The notes under the pieces: generated by a model
What the model was told of the DNA's origin: nothing
What the model saw: the letters and a program-made list of their open reading frames with translations, nothing else
Databases searched by the model: none
Assembly: GCA_020633465.1 (NCBI GenBank)
Contig: JACKDN010000003.1
Coordinates: forward strand, 248,001 to 312,000
Length of the DNA stretch: 64,000 bases
DNA from: Myxococcales bacterium
GTDB taxonomy: Bacteria; Myxococcota_A; Bradymonadia; UBA7976; UBA1532
Reading direction: 5' to 3'
Shown: in pieces, positions 34,439 to 43,552 of the stretch
How the letters are laid out: every line of letters starts with the position of its first letter
Position numbering within the stretch: the stretch's first letter is position 1
Translations under genes and position numbers: made by a program

Positions 34439-36193
34439 ATGGCAGAGGTTCGGGCGCCGGGCGTCTACTACCAGCCGAGCGAACAGCGGATCCCGCCGCT
34501 CGAGCTGCGCGAGACCGGGCGCCCGGTCTTCTTCGGCATCACGCGCCGTGGGCCCCTCGACCGGCCCGTGCGCGTCACCAGCATGGACCGCTTCGTCGAG
34601 CTCTTCGGCGAGCCCCTGCTCGAGGGCTACCTCGGCGCGTCCCTGCGCGGCTTCTTCGACAACGGCGGCGAGACCTGCTTCGTGCAGCGCGTGGCGCGGC
34701 TCGAGGGCGCGCCCGGCGAGGCGGTCGCCCTGGCCGCGGGGCGCACCCTGCTCGACCGGGCCGGCCAGCCCACCCTGCGCCTGTCGGCCCAGGATCCGGG
34801 CACGTGGGGCAACGAGCTGCGCGTCACCCTGCGCGCCGGCGCCCGCAACCAGACCTTCCTGACGCGCGACGCCGACGGCGGCGCCGAGGTGCTGCAGGTC
34901 AAGAGCACCCACGCCCTGACCGTGGGCACCCTGGTGCGGGTGCACGACGCCGACGCCGAGCACTGGGCGGCGGTCACCCGGGTCGATGGGAAGGTGGTGC
35001 AGATCAGCCCGCCCCTGGGGCGGCGCTTCGCGTCGGCGGCGCCCACCTACGTCGAGCCCCACGCCTTCGACCTCGAGGTGCGCTGGTTCGAGAAGGTCGA
35101 GCGCTTCGAACAGCTGTCCCTGTTCGGCGCCAGCCCCACCTACGTCGAGCGCGTGCTCAACGAGCGCAGCCGGCTGGTGCGGGTGCAGGCCTTGCGCCCG
35201 GACTCGCCGCCCTCGCTGTGCCTGCCGATGGAGCTGCTGGACGCCGCCCTGGACGGGGGGGCGGACGGCCTCGAGGATCTCGGCCCCGAGGACTTCATCG
35301 GGCACGATCACGGGCCCGGCGCCCGGCGCGGCATCGAGGGGCTGGTCGACGAGGCGGACATCGACCTGCTGGTGCTGCCCGATCTGATGGCGGCCTTCGA
35401 GCGCAGCCGGCGCTTCCACACCCTTCGCGACGTCGAGGTGGTGCAGGACGCGGCCATCGCGCACTGCGAGCGCTCGCGCTGCCGCTTCGCGGTGCTCGAT
35501 CTGCCGCCGGGCTGCGATCACGAGGAGGCCCTGCGCTGGCGCCGCCAGTACGACTCGGCTCACGCCGCCCTGTACTACCCCTGGGTGGTGGTGCTCGAAG
35601 GCGGCGGGCGGCGGCGAACGGTGCCGCCGTCGGGCCACATCGCGGGCATCATCGCGCGCTCGGATCGCGACCACGGCGTGCACAAGGCGCCGGCCAACGA
35701 GGTGGTCGAGGGCATCGTCGACCTCGACATGCTGCTGCAGGACGCCCACCTGGCCCGCCTGAACGACGCCGGGGTCAACTGCCTGCGCCCCTTCGCCGCT
35801 CGCGGGCTGCGGGTGTGGGGCGCGCGGACGGCCAGCAGCGATCCCGAGTGGCGCTACGTGAACGTCCGGCGGACCGTCAGCACCATCGCCGCGGACATCG
35901 AGGAGGGCACCCAGTGGGCCGTCTTCGAGCCCAACGATCGGCGGCTGTGGAAGCGCCTGACGCGGCTGGTGGTCGCCTACCTGGCGCAGCTGCGCGAGCG
36001 CGGCATGCTGGCCGGCGAGACGCCCGAGCAGGCCTTCTTCGTGCAGTGCGACGCCGAGACGAATCCCCCTGATTCCATCGACCGCGGTATGCTGGTCGCC
36101 CGAATCGGGCTGGCGGTGACTCGGCCGGTCGAGTTCATCGTGTTCCGGCTGTCGCAGCGCCTCGAAGATCAGGCGCAGGACGAGGAGGAGTAG
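34439..36193 (+). CDS. Contractile tail sheath protein 2 (long form with extra domain)
   Basis: The 584-residue product is a second sheath subunit. The N-terminus (RAPGVYYQPSE) and the last 200 residues match sheath 1 closely (RVWGARTASSDPEWRYVNV and a GETPEQAFFVQC segment). An added beta-rich region at about 95-260 would protrude from the particle. Such long sheath paralogues often sit at the baseplate-proximal ring in eCIS. The ATG at 34439 is used because it gives MAEVRAPGVYY after a GAGGAACGAG ribosome-binding site. The end is 2 bases from the tube 2 start. Confidence 0.94.
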   Translation: MAEVRAPGVYYQPSEQRIPPLELRETGRPVFFGITRRGPLDRPVRVTSMDRFVELFGEPLLEGYLGASLRGFFDNGGETCFVQRVARLEGAPGEAVALAAGRTLLDRAGQPTLRLSAQDPGTWGNELRVTLRAGARNQTFLTRDADGGAEVLQVKSTHALTVGTLVRVHDADAEHWAAVTRVDGKVVQISPPLGRRFASAAPTYVEPHAFDLEVRWFEKVERFEQLSLFGASPTYVERVLNERSRLVRVQALRPDSPPSLCLPMELLDAALDGGADGLEDLGPEDFIGHDHGPGARRGIEGLVDEADIDLLVLPDLMAAFERSRRFHTLRDVEVVQDAAIAHCERSRCRFAVLDLPPGCDHEEALRWRRQYDSAHAALYYPWVVVLEGGGRRRTVPPSGHIAGIIARSDRDHGVHKAPANEVVEGIVDLDMLLQDAHLARLNDAGVNCLRPFAARGLRVWGARTASSDPEWRYVNVRRTVSTIAADIEEGTQWAVFEPNDRRLWKRLTRLVVAYLAQLRERGMLAGETPEQAFFVQCDAETNPPDSIDRGMLVARIGLAVTRPVEFIVFRLSQRLEDQAQDEEE

Positions 36194-36195
36194 CC

Positions 36196-36627
36196 GTGCC
36201 CACGACGCGTCCCTTCGGCAAATTCCGCTTCGTCGTCGAGATCGACGGCCTCAGCCTGGCGCACTTCCAGTCGGTCAGCGGGCTGAGCCACGAGATCGAG
36301 GTGCTGGCCCAGCAGGAGGGCGGCGTCAACGATCGCATGCACAAGCTGCCCGGGCAGGGCAGCTATCCCAACGTCGTGCTGAAGGTGGGCTACATCGACA
36401 ACCGGCTGCTCGAGGGCTGGCACTTCGGCTACTCGAAGGCGCCGGGCGGCGTGGGCCGCAAGAACGGCAGCATCGTGATGCTGGACGACGCGGGCCAGGA
36501 GAAGGCCCGCTGGAACTTCACCCGCGCCTGGCCGGTGAAGTGGGAGGGTCCCGAGCTGGACGCCTCGCAGAGCCAGATCATGGTGGAGTCGGTCGAGATC
36601 GCCCACGAAGGCATCACGCGAGGCTGA
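36196..36627 (+). CDS. Tail tube protein 2 (gp19-like)
   Basis: A second tube subunit of 143 residues that begins at a GTG 2 bases after sheath 2. It has GKFRFVVEIDGLSLAHF, a GLSHEIEVLAQQEGG loop and LPGQGSYPNVVLKVGYI, and ends in MVESVEIAHEGI. It is only distantly like tube 1, so it may form the baseplate-proximal tube ring (Pvc5-like), matching a specialised sheath 2. Confidence 0.93.
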   Translation: MPTTRPFGKFRFVVEIDGLSLAHFQSVSGLSHEIEVLAQQEGGVNDRMHKLPGQGSYPNVVLKVGYIDNRLLEGWHFGYSKAPGGVGRKNGSIVMLDDAGQEKARWNFTRAWPVKWEGPELDASQSQIMVESVEIAHEGITRG

Positions 36628-36629
36628 CC

Positions 36630-39600
36630 ATGGCGACGCACTCCGAGCCCCTCGGCCTCGACGTCGTCGGCGCCCCCGACGTGGGCCTCGGCGCGCAGTT
36701 CGCCGACTTCGCGGGCCGCCTCGGCGAGCGCTTCACGCGCTTCGGCGCCGACGGCAGCATCGGCGCCACGCCCCTCGCGGGCGCCGTCTTCGACCGATGG
36801 ACCCTGCCGATCGGGGCCGAGGGCGGCATCGACGTCTTCGGGCTCGACGCCCTCGACGGCTTCGCGCGCGCCTGGGGCCGCTACGACGGCTACGACGACG
36901 CCGCCCTGTTCGGCCTGGACGCGCCCTTCGTGGTCCCGGTGGATCCGGTGGCGCACCCGGCGGGGGTCGACTCGACCGAGCTGCGCGCGGCGCCGCGCCG
37001 CGGACGCCGGCTGGTGCCGGTCGCCGCCGGCGGCGCGCCCGGAGGCGGCGCGCGCCCCACGCCCGCGCCCCGCGAGCAGTGGCGCGCGGCGGCGGGGGGC
37101 GCCCTCGCCCTATCCGCGCGCGATGGGCCGCGCCGGCGCGGTCGACGCGTCGCTGCTGCGCTTCCCCGACGCCCGCGCCACCGTGCACGGCGAGGGCGCC
37201 CCTGGCCGTCCTGCCGCCGAGCCGGGGCCCGCCCCCGACTGGACCGCGGGCGACGGCCTCGCGCCCGCGCGCGCGGCGCCGAGCTGCTGCTGGACGCGGT
37301 GGGGATCGTTGGCAGCCGCCGGTGGCCGAGGCCGTGTCGACGTGGCTGGTGCCGGCCGACGCGCCGGCGGCCCACCGCCGCGCGGCGCAGGGCGCGCCCG
37401 CCAGCGCCCGGCCCGGGCGCTGGGGCGTGGGTCCCGCTGGCCGCGGTGGCGCTGGCGCGCCCGCCGACGCGCCGGGCCGTCCCGGCGATCTGGCCGCGCG
37501 CGCCGAGGCCTTCGAGGCCGGCGCCGAGACCTTCGAGACGGCGGCCGAGGCCGCGCTGGCCCTCGGTCCCGGGCGCGCGGCGGCCCCCGCCGACGGGGGA
37601 CCGCCCGCAGCCCAGCTGGGTGGACACCTCGGTGGGCGACCTGATCCGCCCGTCGCCGCGGCGACGCCCGCGGCGACGCCCGCGGCGCGCGCCGGCTTGC
37701 CCGCGCAGCGCGGGTCCGTTGGCGCCCCGGCGGCCGTGCCCGGCCGCGCCCCTGGCGTGGCGCCCGCGCCGGCGCCGGCGACTCAGGTGATCGCGCGGCC
37801 CGCAGCCCCGCGCGGGCCGGCCTCGCCCGCACGTCACCATTGCGCCCCCAGGGCACCGCCGCCGCGCTGCGCGCCGCGACCGTTCAGGGTGCGGCGGCAG
37901 CCCCGCCGCCCACCGGCGTTCGTGGCGCCGCGCGCGTCCGTCGAGGCCGCGCCGCGGCGCGGCCGCGCGGGCCGCGGCGCGCGCAGTTCGCACGGGGGCC
38001 GAGGCTGGGCGCGCCCCCGGCGCGCGCACCGCGTCGGCGGCGCGCACCCCTGGAGCCTGGGCCGCGCTGCGCCTCCGCTCGGCGCCGCGTGGGCGCCGCC
38101 GGGCGCGACGCCGTGGAGCCTGGTGGGCGCGCAGCGCGCCGCCGCCACCGGCCGGCGCGTCGCCGGGCGGGCGCAGGTGGGGCGCGCGGACGCGTCGCGA
38201 CCGGCGCCGGCCTGGCAGCGCGCGGGCGCCCCTGCCGATCCGTGCGGCCCGTCGGCGCCGCGCCGCCGGTCGAGCAGCGCCCAGGCGCCGCGCCTGCGGC
38301 GTTCCGCGCGCCGCTCGACCGGAGCGCCGCCCCGGCCGCCGCCCGCCCGATCACCCAGCCGCGCGCGCGTCGTGGGCGCGCGGCGCCGTCGCGGCTGCCC
38401 GTCGGTCGATCGCGCGACGTCGCTGGGCCCCCGCCTGAGGGTGCGCCCGGCGCGCGCGTCGAGGGCGCGGCGCCCGCGCCGCTGTGGACGCCCGCGTCGG
38501 CGGCGCCCACGGCGCCGGGCGCGCCCCGCGGCGTGGATCGCGGCGGCGGCGGGCTACGACGCCCCGGCCACCGCGCGCCTCGCCGCCGCGCTGCGCGCCG
38601 GTCGTCCGCTGACCCTGGCCCTGGTGCGCGCCATGCGCGTGGGTGTCGAGGCGCCTGGCGGACGTCTCGCGGCCGAGGCGCACGTCGGGCGCCGGGCGGC
38701 TTCGCCCGCGGCGCGCAGCGCGCCGTGGAGCCGGGGCGCCCTGGGCGATCTGGTCCGCCTGCGGGCGGACGCGCGCCCGCGCGGGGCGCGGCGCTGGTCC
38801 TCGGGGCCGGCGCGCGGCCGAGCGGGGTGACGGCGCGCGACCTGGGCGGGGCGGCCGCCCCCGCGGCGGCGCGCTCACGACGCCTGGCGTCGCTCCTGAG
38901 CGCGCGGCGCGCGCGCCCTCGAGCGATCTGCCCTTCGTGCCCGCGGCCACTGCGGGCGCCCTGGCGCTGGCCGCGCGCTACGAAGGTCCCGGTCGCGACG
39001 CCGAGGCCTGGCTGCCGCCCGCGCGGTGGCGGCAGCCTTGCGCCTCGCGACCGGCGACGCGGCCCGCGCGCCCGCGCTGGCGGTGACCGGCCCCACCCTC
39101 GACGCGACCTTCGTTCACCTGACGGCCGACGTGCCGGGTGAGCTGGGGCGACGCCCGGTGCGCGCGCGCGGCGCGCGCGCGGGGCGCCGCGGCGCTGGCG
39201 GCGGCGCGGCGGGTGCTGCGGGCGCGGGGCGCCCTGACCGAGAGGCGGCGCGCGCGGCGTCGAGCCTGCGGGCGGCGCCCGGCGCGCCTGGCGAGGTCGT
39301 CCGCGCGCCGGCTTCGCGCCTGGCGCCGTGGTCCGCGGCCACCACCGAGGCGCGGCGGCGCCGGGCCGCCTGGCGTGGCGGGACGGCGCGGCGCGACGCT
39401 GGCCAGCCGGGTGCAGGCGCGGGCGCTGCTGGGCGAGGCGCGGGGGCCGGGGGCCTTCGCGCGGACGCTCGAGGCCCGCACGCTGGGCGCGGTGGATCCG
39501 CGGCTGGCCGGTGAGGCGAGCGGCACCACGACGGCCGCCGCGCGAGCACCCGGTCCGGTGACCTTCGACGGGGCCCTGGCGGGCTGGTGCGGCCGAGCCC

Positions 39601-40706
39601 GGCGGGCGTCGCGGCGCGGGCGGGCCTCGAGCCCGGCACGCCCTGGTCGCCGCGCGCCGTCGCGGCCGCGCAGGCGGCGCTGGCCGAGGGCCGCGCGGTC
39701 GGGGCCGCCCTGGGCCTGCCCTGTCGGCGGGACGGCGCCCGGCGTGGCCGGCGATCTGGTGGCGCCCGCGGCGGCCGCGCCCTCGAGCGCGCGCGGCGCC
39801 CCCGACCGCGGGCGCGGCGGCGCGCGCGCAGCGCCACGGGGCGCGCGCTGGCGCGCGCACGCGCACCATGCTGCAGACGCTGCGCGGGGCGCAGATCGCG
39901 GCGCCGGCGATCGGGCGGACGGCCGCGGGTGGTCCTCCGGCGTCGCGCGTTGCGGCTGCGACCGACGGCGCCCTGGTCGCCGCGGGCGGTCGGCCGCGGG
40001 GGCGGCGGCGCGGCGGGGCTCGGTGATGGATCTGCTGCTGCCCGGCGAGGCCAGCGCGCTGCCGGGCCGAGCGGCGCATGCCGGATCGCGTGGGCACCTG
40101 GGTGCGCACGGCCTTCGACGACGCCGGCTGGCGCCGGCGGCCGGCCTGTCAGGGGCGGGCGACGCGGCCGACGCCCTGGGGCCCTGGTGGCGCCGACGGT
40201 GGTGCAGTCGGTGGGCGGGCCCGGATCGGCCGCGCCGGCGAACCTGCGGCGGGCGCTGAGCGCGTTCTCGCGGGCCGCGCAGGCCGCGGGTGGGGCGCCG
40301 ACGCCGGCCGCGCCGCGCTGCCGCCGGCGATCTGGTGCAGACCAGCGGCGCGCCGACCGCGCGGGAGCCCACGCGGCCCAGCGCCGCCCCGGCGGCCGCG
40401 CCGTCCTTCGCGGGCAAGCTGTTCGGCGACCGCGGGCCCGCCTCGATCACGCCGCCGTCGTCGAGCGGCCGGGTGATGGTCGAGACCGGGCGGGCTTCGG
40501 GCGGCGGTGAGGTGCTGCGGTCGACCGGCAAGAAGGGCGGCGGCAAGGCCAAGACCGGCGAGGCCGAGCGCCACGAGAAGGCCGACCAGATCGACGAGAA
40601 TCTGAGCCCGGAGGAGATCGAGTCGATCGCCGGGGACGTCATCGACCGACTGCGCCGGATCATCGAGTTCGAGATGACGCGCTTGGGGGAGGACGAATGG
40701 GACTAG
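36630..40706 (+). CDS. Giant GC-extreme Ala/Pro/Arg-rich repetitive eCIS protein, reading frame interrupted many times
   Basis: No known family. The ATG at 36630, 2 bases after tube 2, opens a convincing frame of about 150 codons (phase 0), and a clean frame in the same phase ends at 40706 with an Asp/Glu/Arg-rich helix (near IESIAGDVIDRLRRI). Between about 37.1 and 40.3 kb coding-like pieces jump between frames, for example phase 1 at 37.12-37.28, phase 2 at 37.31-37.42, phase 0 at 37.42-37.48 and phase 2 at 37.48-37.60 kb. The tripeptide PWS recurs (38048, 38111, 38723, 39326, 39641, 39971) and so does GDL[VI] (37637, 38745, 39752, 40328). Intact, it would be about 1,360 residues. Its place before the LysM gene is where phages keep the tape measure. 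Confidence 0.6.
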
Positions 40707-41329
40707 CGAAACTGAGCCTGACCCCGCTGGACGGCGAGCGGCTGGGCATGAGCATCGAGGCGCTGTTCAACCCCAAGGAGTACACGGTCTCGAAGAGCGT
40801 GCCGTGGAACCCGCAGGCGGCCGCCGGCCTCGACGCGCCCGAGATGCAGTTCACCACCGGGCAGGGCGAGACCCTCGCGCTCGAGCTGTTCTTCGACACC
40901 TACGAGAAGGGGTCGTCGGTCAAGCAGCACACCGACGCGCTGCACAAGCTGGCGCTGATCGACGCCGAGCTGCACCGGCCGCCGCTGGTGATGGTCAGCT
41001 GGGGGGCGCTCAAGTTCCAGGGCGTCGTCGAGTCGATCAGCCACCGCTTCACGATGTTCCTCGAGAGCGGCACGCCGGTGCGCGCCACCTGCACCCTGAG
41101 CCTGCGCGAGGCGCGCTCGGCGATGGAGCAGAGCAACGAGACGAAGAAGCAGAGCCCCGATCACGCCAAGCTGCACGCGGTGCGGCAGGGCGAGACGCTG
41201 CAGGCCATCGCGGCGGTGGAGTACGACGATCCCGGCGAGTGGCGCCGCATCGCCGACGCCAACGGCATCGACGATCCCTTCCGCCTGCAGCCCGGGCAGC
41301 GCCTGATCATCCCGCCGATCCTCCGCTGA
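40697..41329 (+). CDS. LysM-domain tube-baseplate connector (gp53/Pvc7-like)
   Basis: This protein joins tube and baseplate in contractile systems. The 210-residue product has an N-terminal domain with LFNPKEYTVSKSVPWN and ELFFDTYEKG, both typical of eCIS CIS-tube/Pvc7 proteins, and a C-terminal LysM motif (about 160-208; VRQGETLQAIAAVEYDD to PGQRLIIP). The ATG overlaps the end of the giant gene by 10 bases, which supports the latter being translated to its end. Confidence 0.92.
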   Translation: MGLAKLSLTPLDGERLGMSIEALFNPKEYTVSKSVPWNPQAAAGLDAPEMQFTTGQGETLALELFFDTYEKGSSVKQHTDALHKLALIDAELHRPPLVMVSWGALKFQGVVESISHRFTMFLESGTPVRATCTLSLREARSAMEQSNETKKQSPDHAKLHAVRQGETLQAIAAVEYDDPGEWRRIADANGIDDPFRLQPGQRLIIPPILR

Positions 41330-41342
41330 AAGCGCGCTGACG

Positions 41343-42470
41343 ATGGCCGACAACGACCAGCAGTTCGTCCCGACCTACAAGGTGCGCTTCAACGGCACCG
41401 AGCTGAGCGCCCGCGACGACGCGCACCTGCAGGAGGTGCGGGTGGAGCTGCGCCGGCAGGCGCCGGCCAGCGTGTCGATCCAGTTCAACAACCACGACGG
41501 ATCGTACGACAAGTTCCGCGGGGGCAGCGCGGCCCAGCCCGGCAACGAGCACATGGCGCCGGGCAGCAAGGTCGAGGTGTCGCTGGGCTATCAGAAGAAG
41601 GGCGACACCAAGCTGTTCGAGGGCGAGGTGATCGGCACGTCGGTCGTGGTCACCGAGAACGGCCCGCGCCTGTTCACCGTGCGCGCCTTCGACTACCTGC
41701 ACCGGCTGACCCGCGGGCGCAAGACGCGCACCTTCCTCGACCAGAAGTTCAGCGACATCGTCAGCGTGGTCGCGCAGGATCGCGGGCTGACGCTGGACCC
41801 CGAGGACACCGCGTTCGTGCGCGAGTACGTGATCCAGCACAACCAGACCGACCTCGACTTCGTGCGGGGCATCGCGGGCTGGCTGGACTTCGACCTGCAC
41901 GTGCGGCACCTGGAGGATCCCAAGAAGCTGCGCTTCCGGGCGCCGGACGTGAAGGCGGGTCCGCTGCTGAAGGCGGTGTACCAGAACCCGGATCTGTCGA
42001 AGGACGAGGTGTTCCTGCGCCGCTTCGACGGGCGCCAGTCGCTGGCCCGCGTGGTGAGCGAGGTGGCCGTGCGCGGGTGGGATCCCAAGGCGAAGCGCGA
42101 GATCGTCGGCAAGGCCTCGATGCCCCAGCTGTACGACGCGATGGGCCCGACGGCGGCGCCCGACGAGGTGCGCCAGCGCTGGGGCGAGACCGAGCGCCAG
42201 CTGGTCGACTACAAGGTGTTCAGCCAGGAAGAGGCGGACAAGATCGCCCGCACCAAGCTGAACGAGTACGCCCGTACCTTCATCCGCGCCGACGTCGAGG
42301 TGCAGGGCGATCCGCGTATCCACCCCGGCGCGGTGGTCGAGGTGGGGGCGGTGGGCGACGCCTTCGACGGCCCCTACTTCGTCGAATCGGCGACCCACAT
42401 CTTCGGCTCGAAGGTGAAGGTGAGCGGCGGCTACACCACGCGGTTCGTGGCCGCGCGGTGCGGCTGGTAG
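41343..42470 (+). CDS. gpD/VgrG-like baseplate hub protein (Pvc8-type)
   Basis: The 375-residue product is a phage late control D-type protein, the hub from which the spike projects. Seen are FNGTELSARDDAHLQEVRVELRR-type first strands, the middle region with RTFLDQKFSDIVSVVAQDRG and the conserved YVIQHNQTDLDFVRGIAGWL, which is the family hallmark, and a C-terminal YFVESATHIFGSKVKVSGGY. It starts 13 bases after the LysM gene. It contains no gp5-like OB/spike extension, so a separate spike protein is needed. Confidence 0.93.
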   Translation: MADNDQQFVPTYKVRFNGTELSARDDAHLQEVRVELRRQAPASVSIQFNNHDGSYDKFRGGSAAQPGNEHMAPGSKVEVSLGYQKKGDTKLFEGEVIGTSVVVTENGPRLFTVRAFDYLHRLTRGRKTRTFLDQKFSDIVSVVAQDRGLTLDPEDTAFVREYVIQHNQTDLDFVRGIAGWLDFDLHVRHLEDPKKLRFRAPDVKAGPLLKAVYQNPDLSKDEVFLRRFDGRQSLARVVSEVAVRGWDPKAKREIVGKASMPQLYDAMGPTAAPDEVRQRWGETERQLVDYKVFSQEEADKIARTKLNEYARTFIRADVEVQGDPRIHPGAVVEVGAVGDAFDGPYFVESATHIFGSKVKVSGGYTTRFVAARCGW

Positions 42471-42483
42471 CCTCGCGTCACCG

Positions 42484-42492
42484 TGTTATAGT
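42484..42492 (+). promoter_or_regulatory. Extended -10 promoter-like sequence before the double zinc-ribbon gene
   Basis: TGT directly followed by TATAGT (42487-42492) is a near-consensus extended -10 in the 90-base gap after the hub gene. The matching -35 (CTGGTA, 42464-42469) is weak. It could give separate expression of the zinc-ribbon and baseplate genes. Confidence 0.4.
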
Positions 42493-42560
42493 CCGGTCCC
42501 TGTCACGGGGGCCGGGCACCGGCTCCCCCACCGAGGTCATCGGATACCCGAGCGCGCTGG

Positions 42561-43154
42561 ATGGACGACGCCCACCTGGTCGATTGGTACGAGGTCGCCG
42601 AAGCGGTGGCCAACGGGCGGGTCACGGGACACCGCTGCCCGGCGTGTCGCGACGGTGAGCTCGAGGCGACGCAGGACGGCATCAACGTGCGGCTGCGCTG
42701 CGCGGCCTGCGGCATGGGGTTCGAGGGGCGCCTGGCGCACGGGCGCGATGACGCGCTGTACGCGGAGGCGGACGCGCTGCTGAACGAACGAGCCGCGGCG
42801 AAGCGCGCGGCGGCGGCGCCTGCCGAGGCCCCGGCGCCCGCGTCGGTGGACGCGGCGCCGGCGGTCGAGGCGTCGGACGCGCCGGCCGCGTCGGTCACCC
42901 GCACCGACCCCGCGCCCCGCGCAGACGCCCGCGCGGCCGAGCCCTGGCAGTGGCAGCTGCCCCCCCGCGGGGGCGACGACGTCGAGGCGCTGGCGGTGTG
43001 GATGGGCGTCGTCGAGGCGGTGCACAACGGCCGCCAGACCGGGCTGCGCTGCCCCTTCTGCAGCGAGCCCCTGACCGACATCACGAGCCGCCCGCCCTTC
43101 CTGCGCGTGGTGTGCGGCGTCTGCGGCGAGAGCTTCGAAGGGCGGCTGGGTTGA
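42561..43154 (+). CDS. Double zinc-ribbon protein in the spike position of the eCIS cluster
   Basis: No named family is recognised. The 197-residue product is an internal duplication: residues 1-62 and 138-197 both show W..V.EAV.NGR.TG.RCP.C, then LR..C..CG..FEGRL. Each half can bind one zinc with four cysteines (CPAC and CAAC; CPFC and CGVC). The halves are joined by an Ala/Pro linker of about 70 residues. It lies between the hub and gp25 genes, where gpV or PAAR spike genes usually are, and its stop overlaps the gp25 TTG start (TTGA). A structural or a switch role is equally possible. Confidence 0.75.
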   Translation: MDDAHLVDWYEVAEAVANGRVTGHRCPACRDGELEATQDGINVRLRCAACGMGFEGRLAHGRDDALYAEADALLNERAAAKRAAAAPAEAPAPASVDAAPAVEASDAPAASVTRTDPAPRADARAAEPWQWQLPPRGGDDVEALAVWMGVVEAVHNGRQTGLRCPFCSEPLTDITSRPPFLRVVCGVCGESFEGRLG

Positions 43155-43552
43155 CCAAGAGCTTCCTCGGACGCGGCATCGGCTTCCCGCTGGGCGTGGA
43201 CGGCGCCGGCGGCCTGGCCGTCAGCGCCCACGAGCAGAACATCGAGGAGTCGATCCAGCTGGTGCTGGGCACCGCCATCGGCGAGCGCTTGTACCGGCCC
43301 ACCTTCGGCTGCCGCATCCACGACTTCGTGTTCGCGCCCAACAACGCGCACACGCGCAACCTGGTGGGCTTCCACGCGAAGGAGGCGCTGGTGAAGTGGG
43401 AGCCGCGCATCCGCGACATCGACGTCGAGTGCAAGCCGGATCCGGACGCGCCGAACACCATCGAGCTGCACATCAGCTACATGGTGCGGGCCACCAACTC
43501 CCACTTCAACATGGTCTACCCGTTCTTCCTGCGGCGTGAGGAGGACCTGTGA
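43151..43552 (+). CDS. Baseplate wedge protein gp25 (GPW_gp25 family)
   Basis: gp25 nucleates the sheath at the baseplate. The 133-residue product has the family motif VLGTAIGERLYRPTFGCRIHD with the conserved Arg and Gly, and an EPRIRDIDVEC strand. The TTG at 43151 was chosen because it overlaps the previous stop by 4 bases and gives the normal length; no ATG or GTG fits. Its own stop overlaps the next start (GTGA). Confidence 0.94.
   Translation: MTKSFLGRGIGFPLGVDGAGGLAVSAHEQNIEESIQLVLGTAIGERLYRPTFGCRIHDFVFAPNNAHTRNLVGFHAKEALVKWEPRIRDIDVECKPDPDAPNTIELHISYMVRATNSHFNMVYPFFLRREEDL

Noticed and set aside
37090..40290. Several separate small genes inside the GC-extreme region
   Set aside because: The short frames have no start signals, change phase repeatedly and share the same PWS and GDL motifs; one large gene with indels explains them better.
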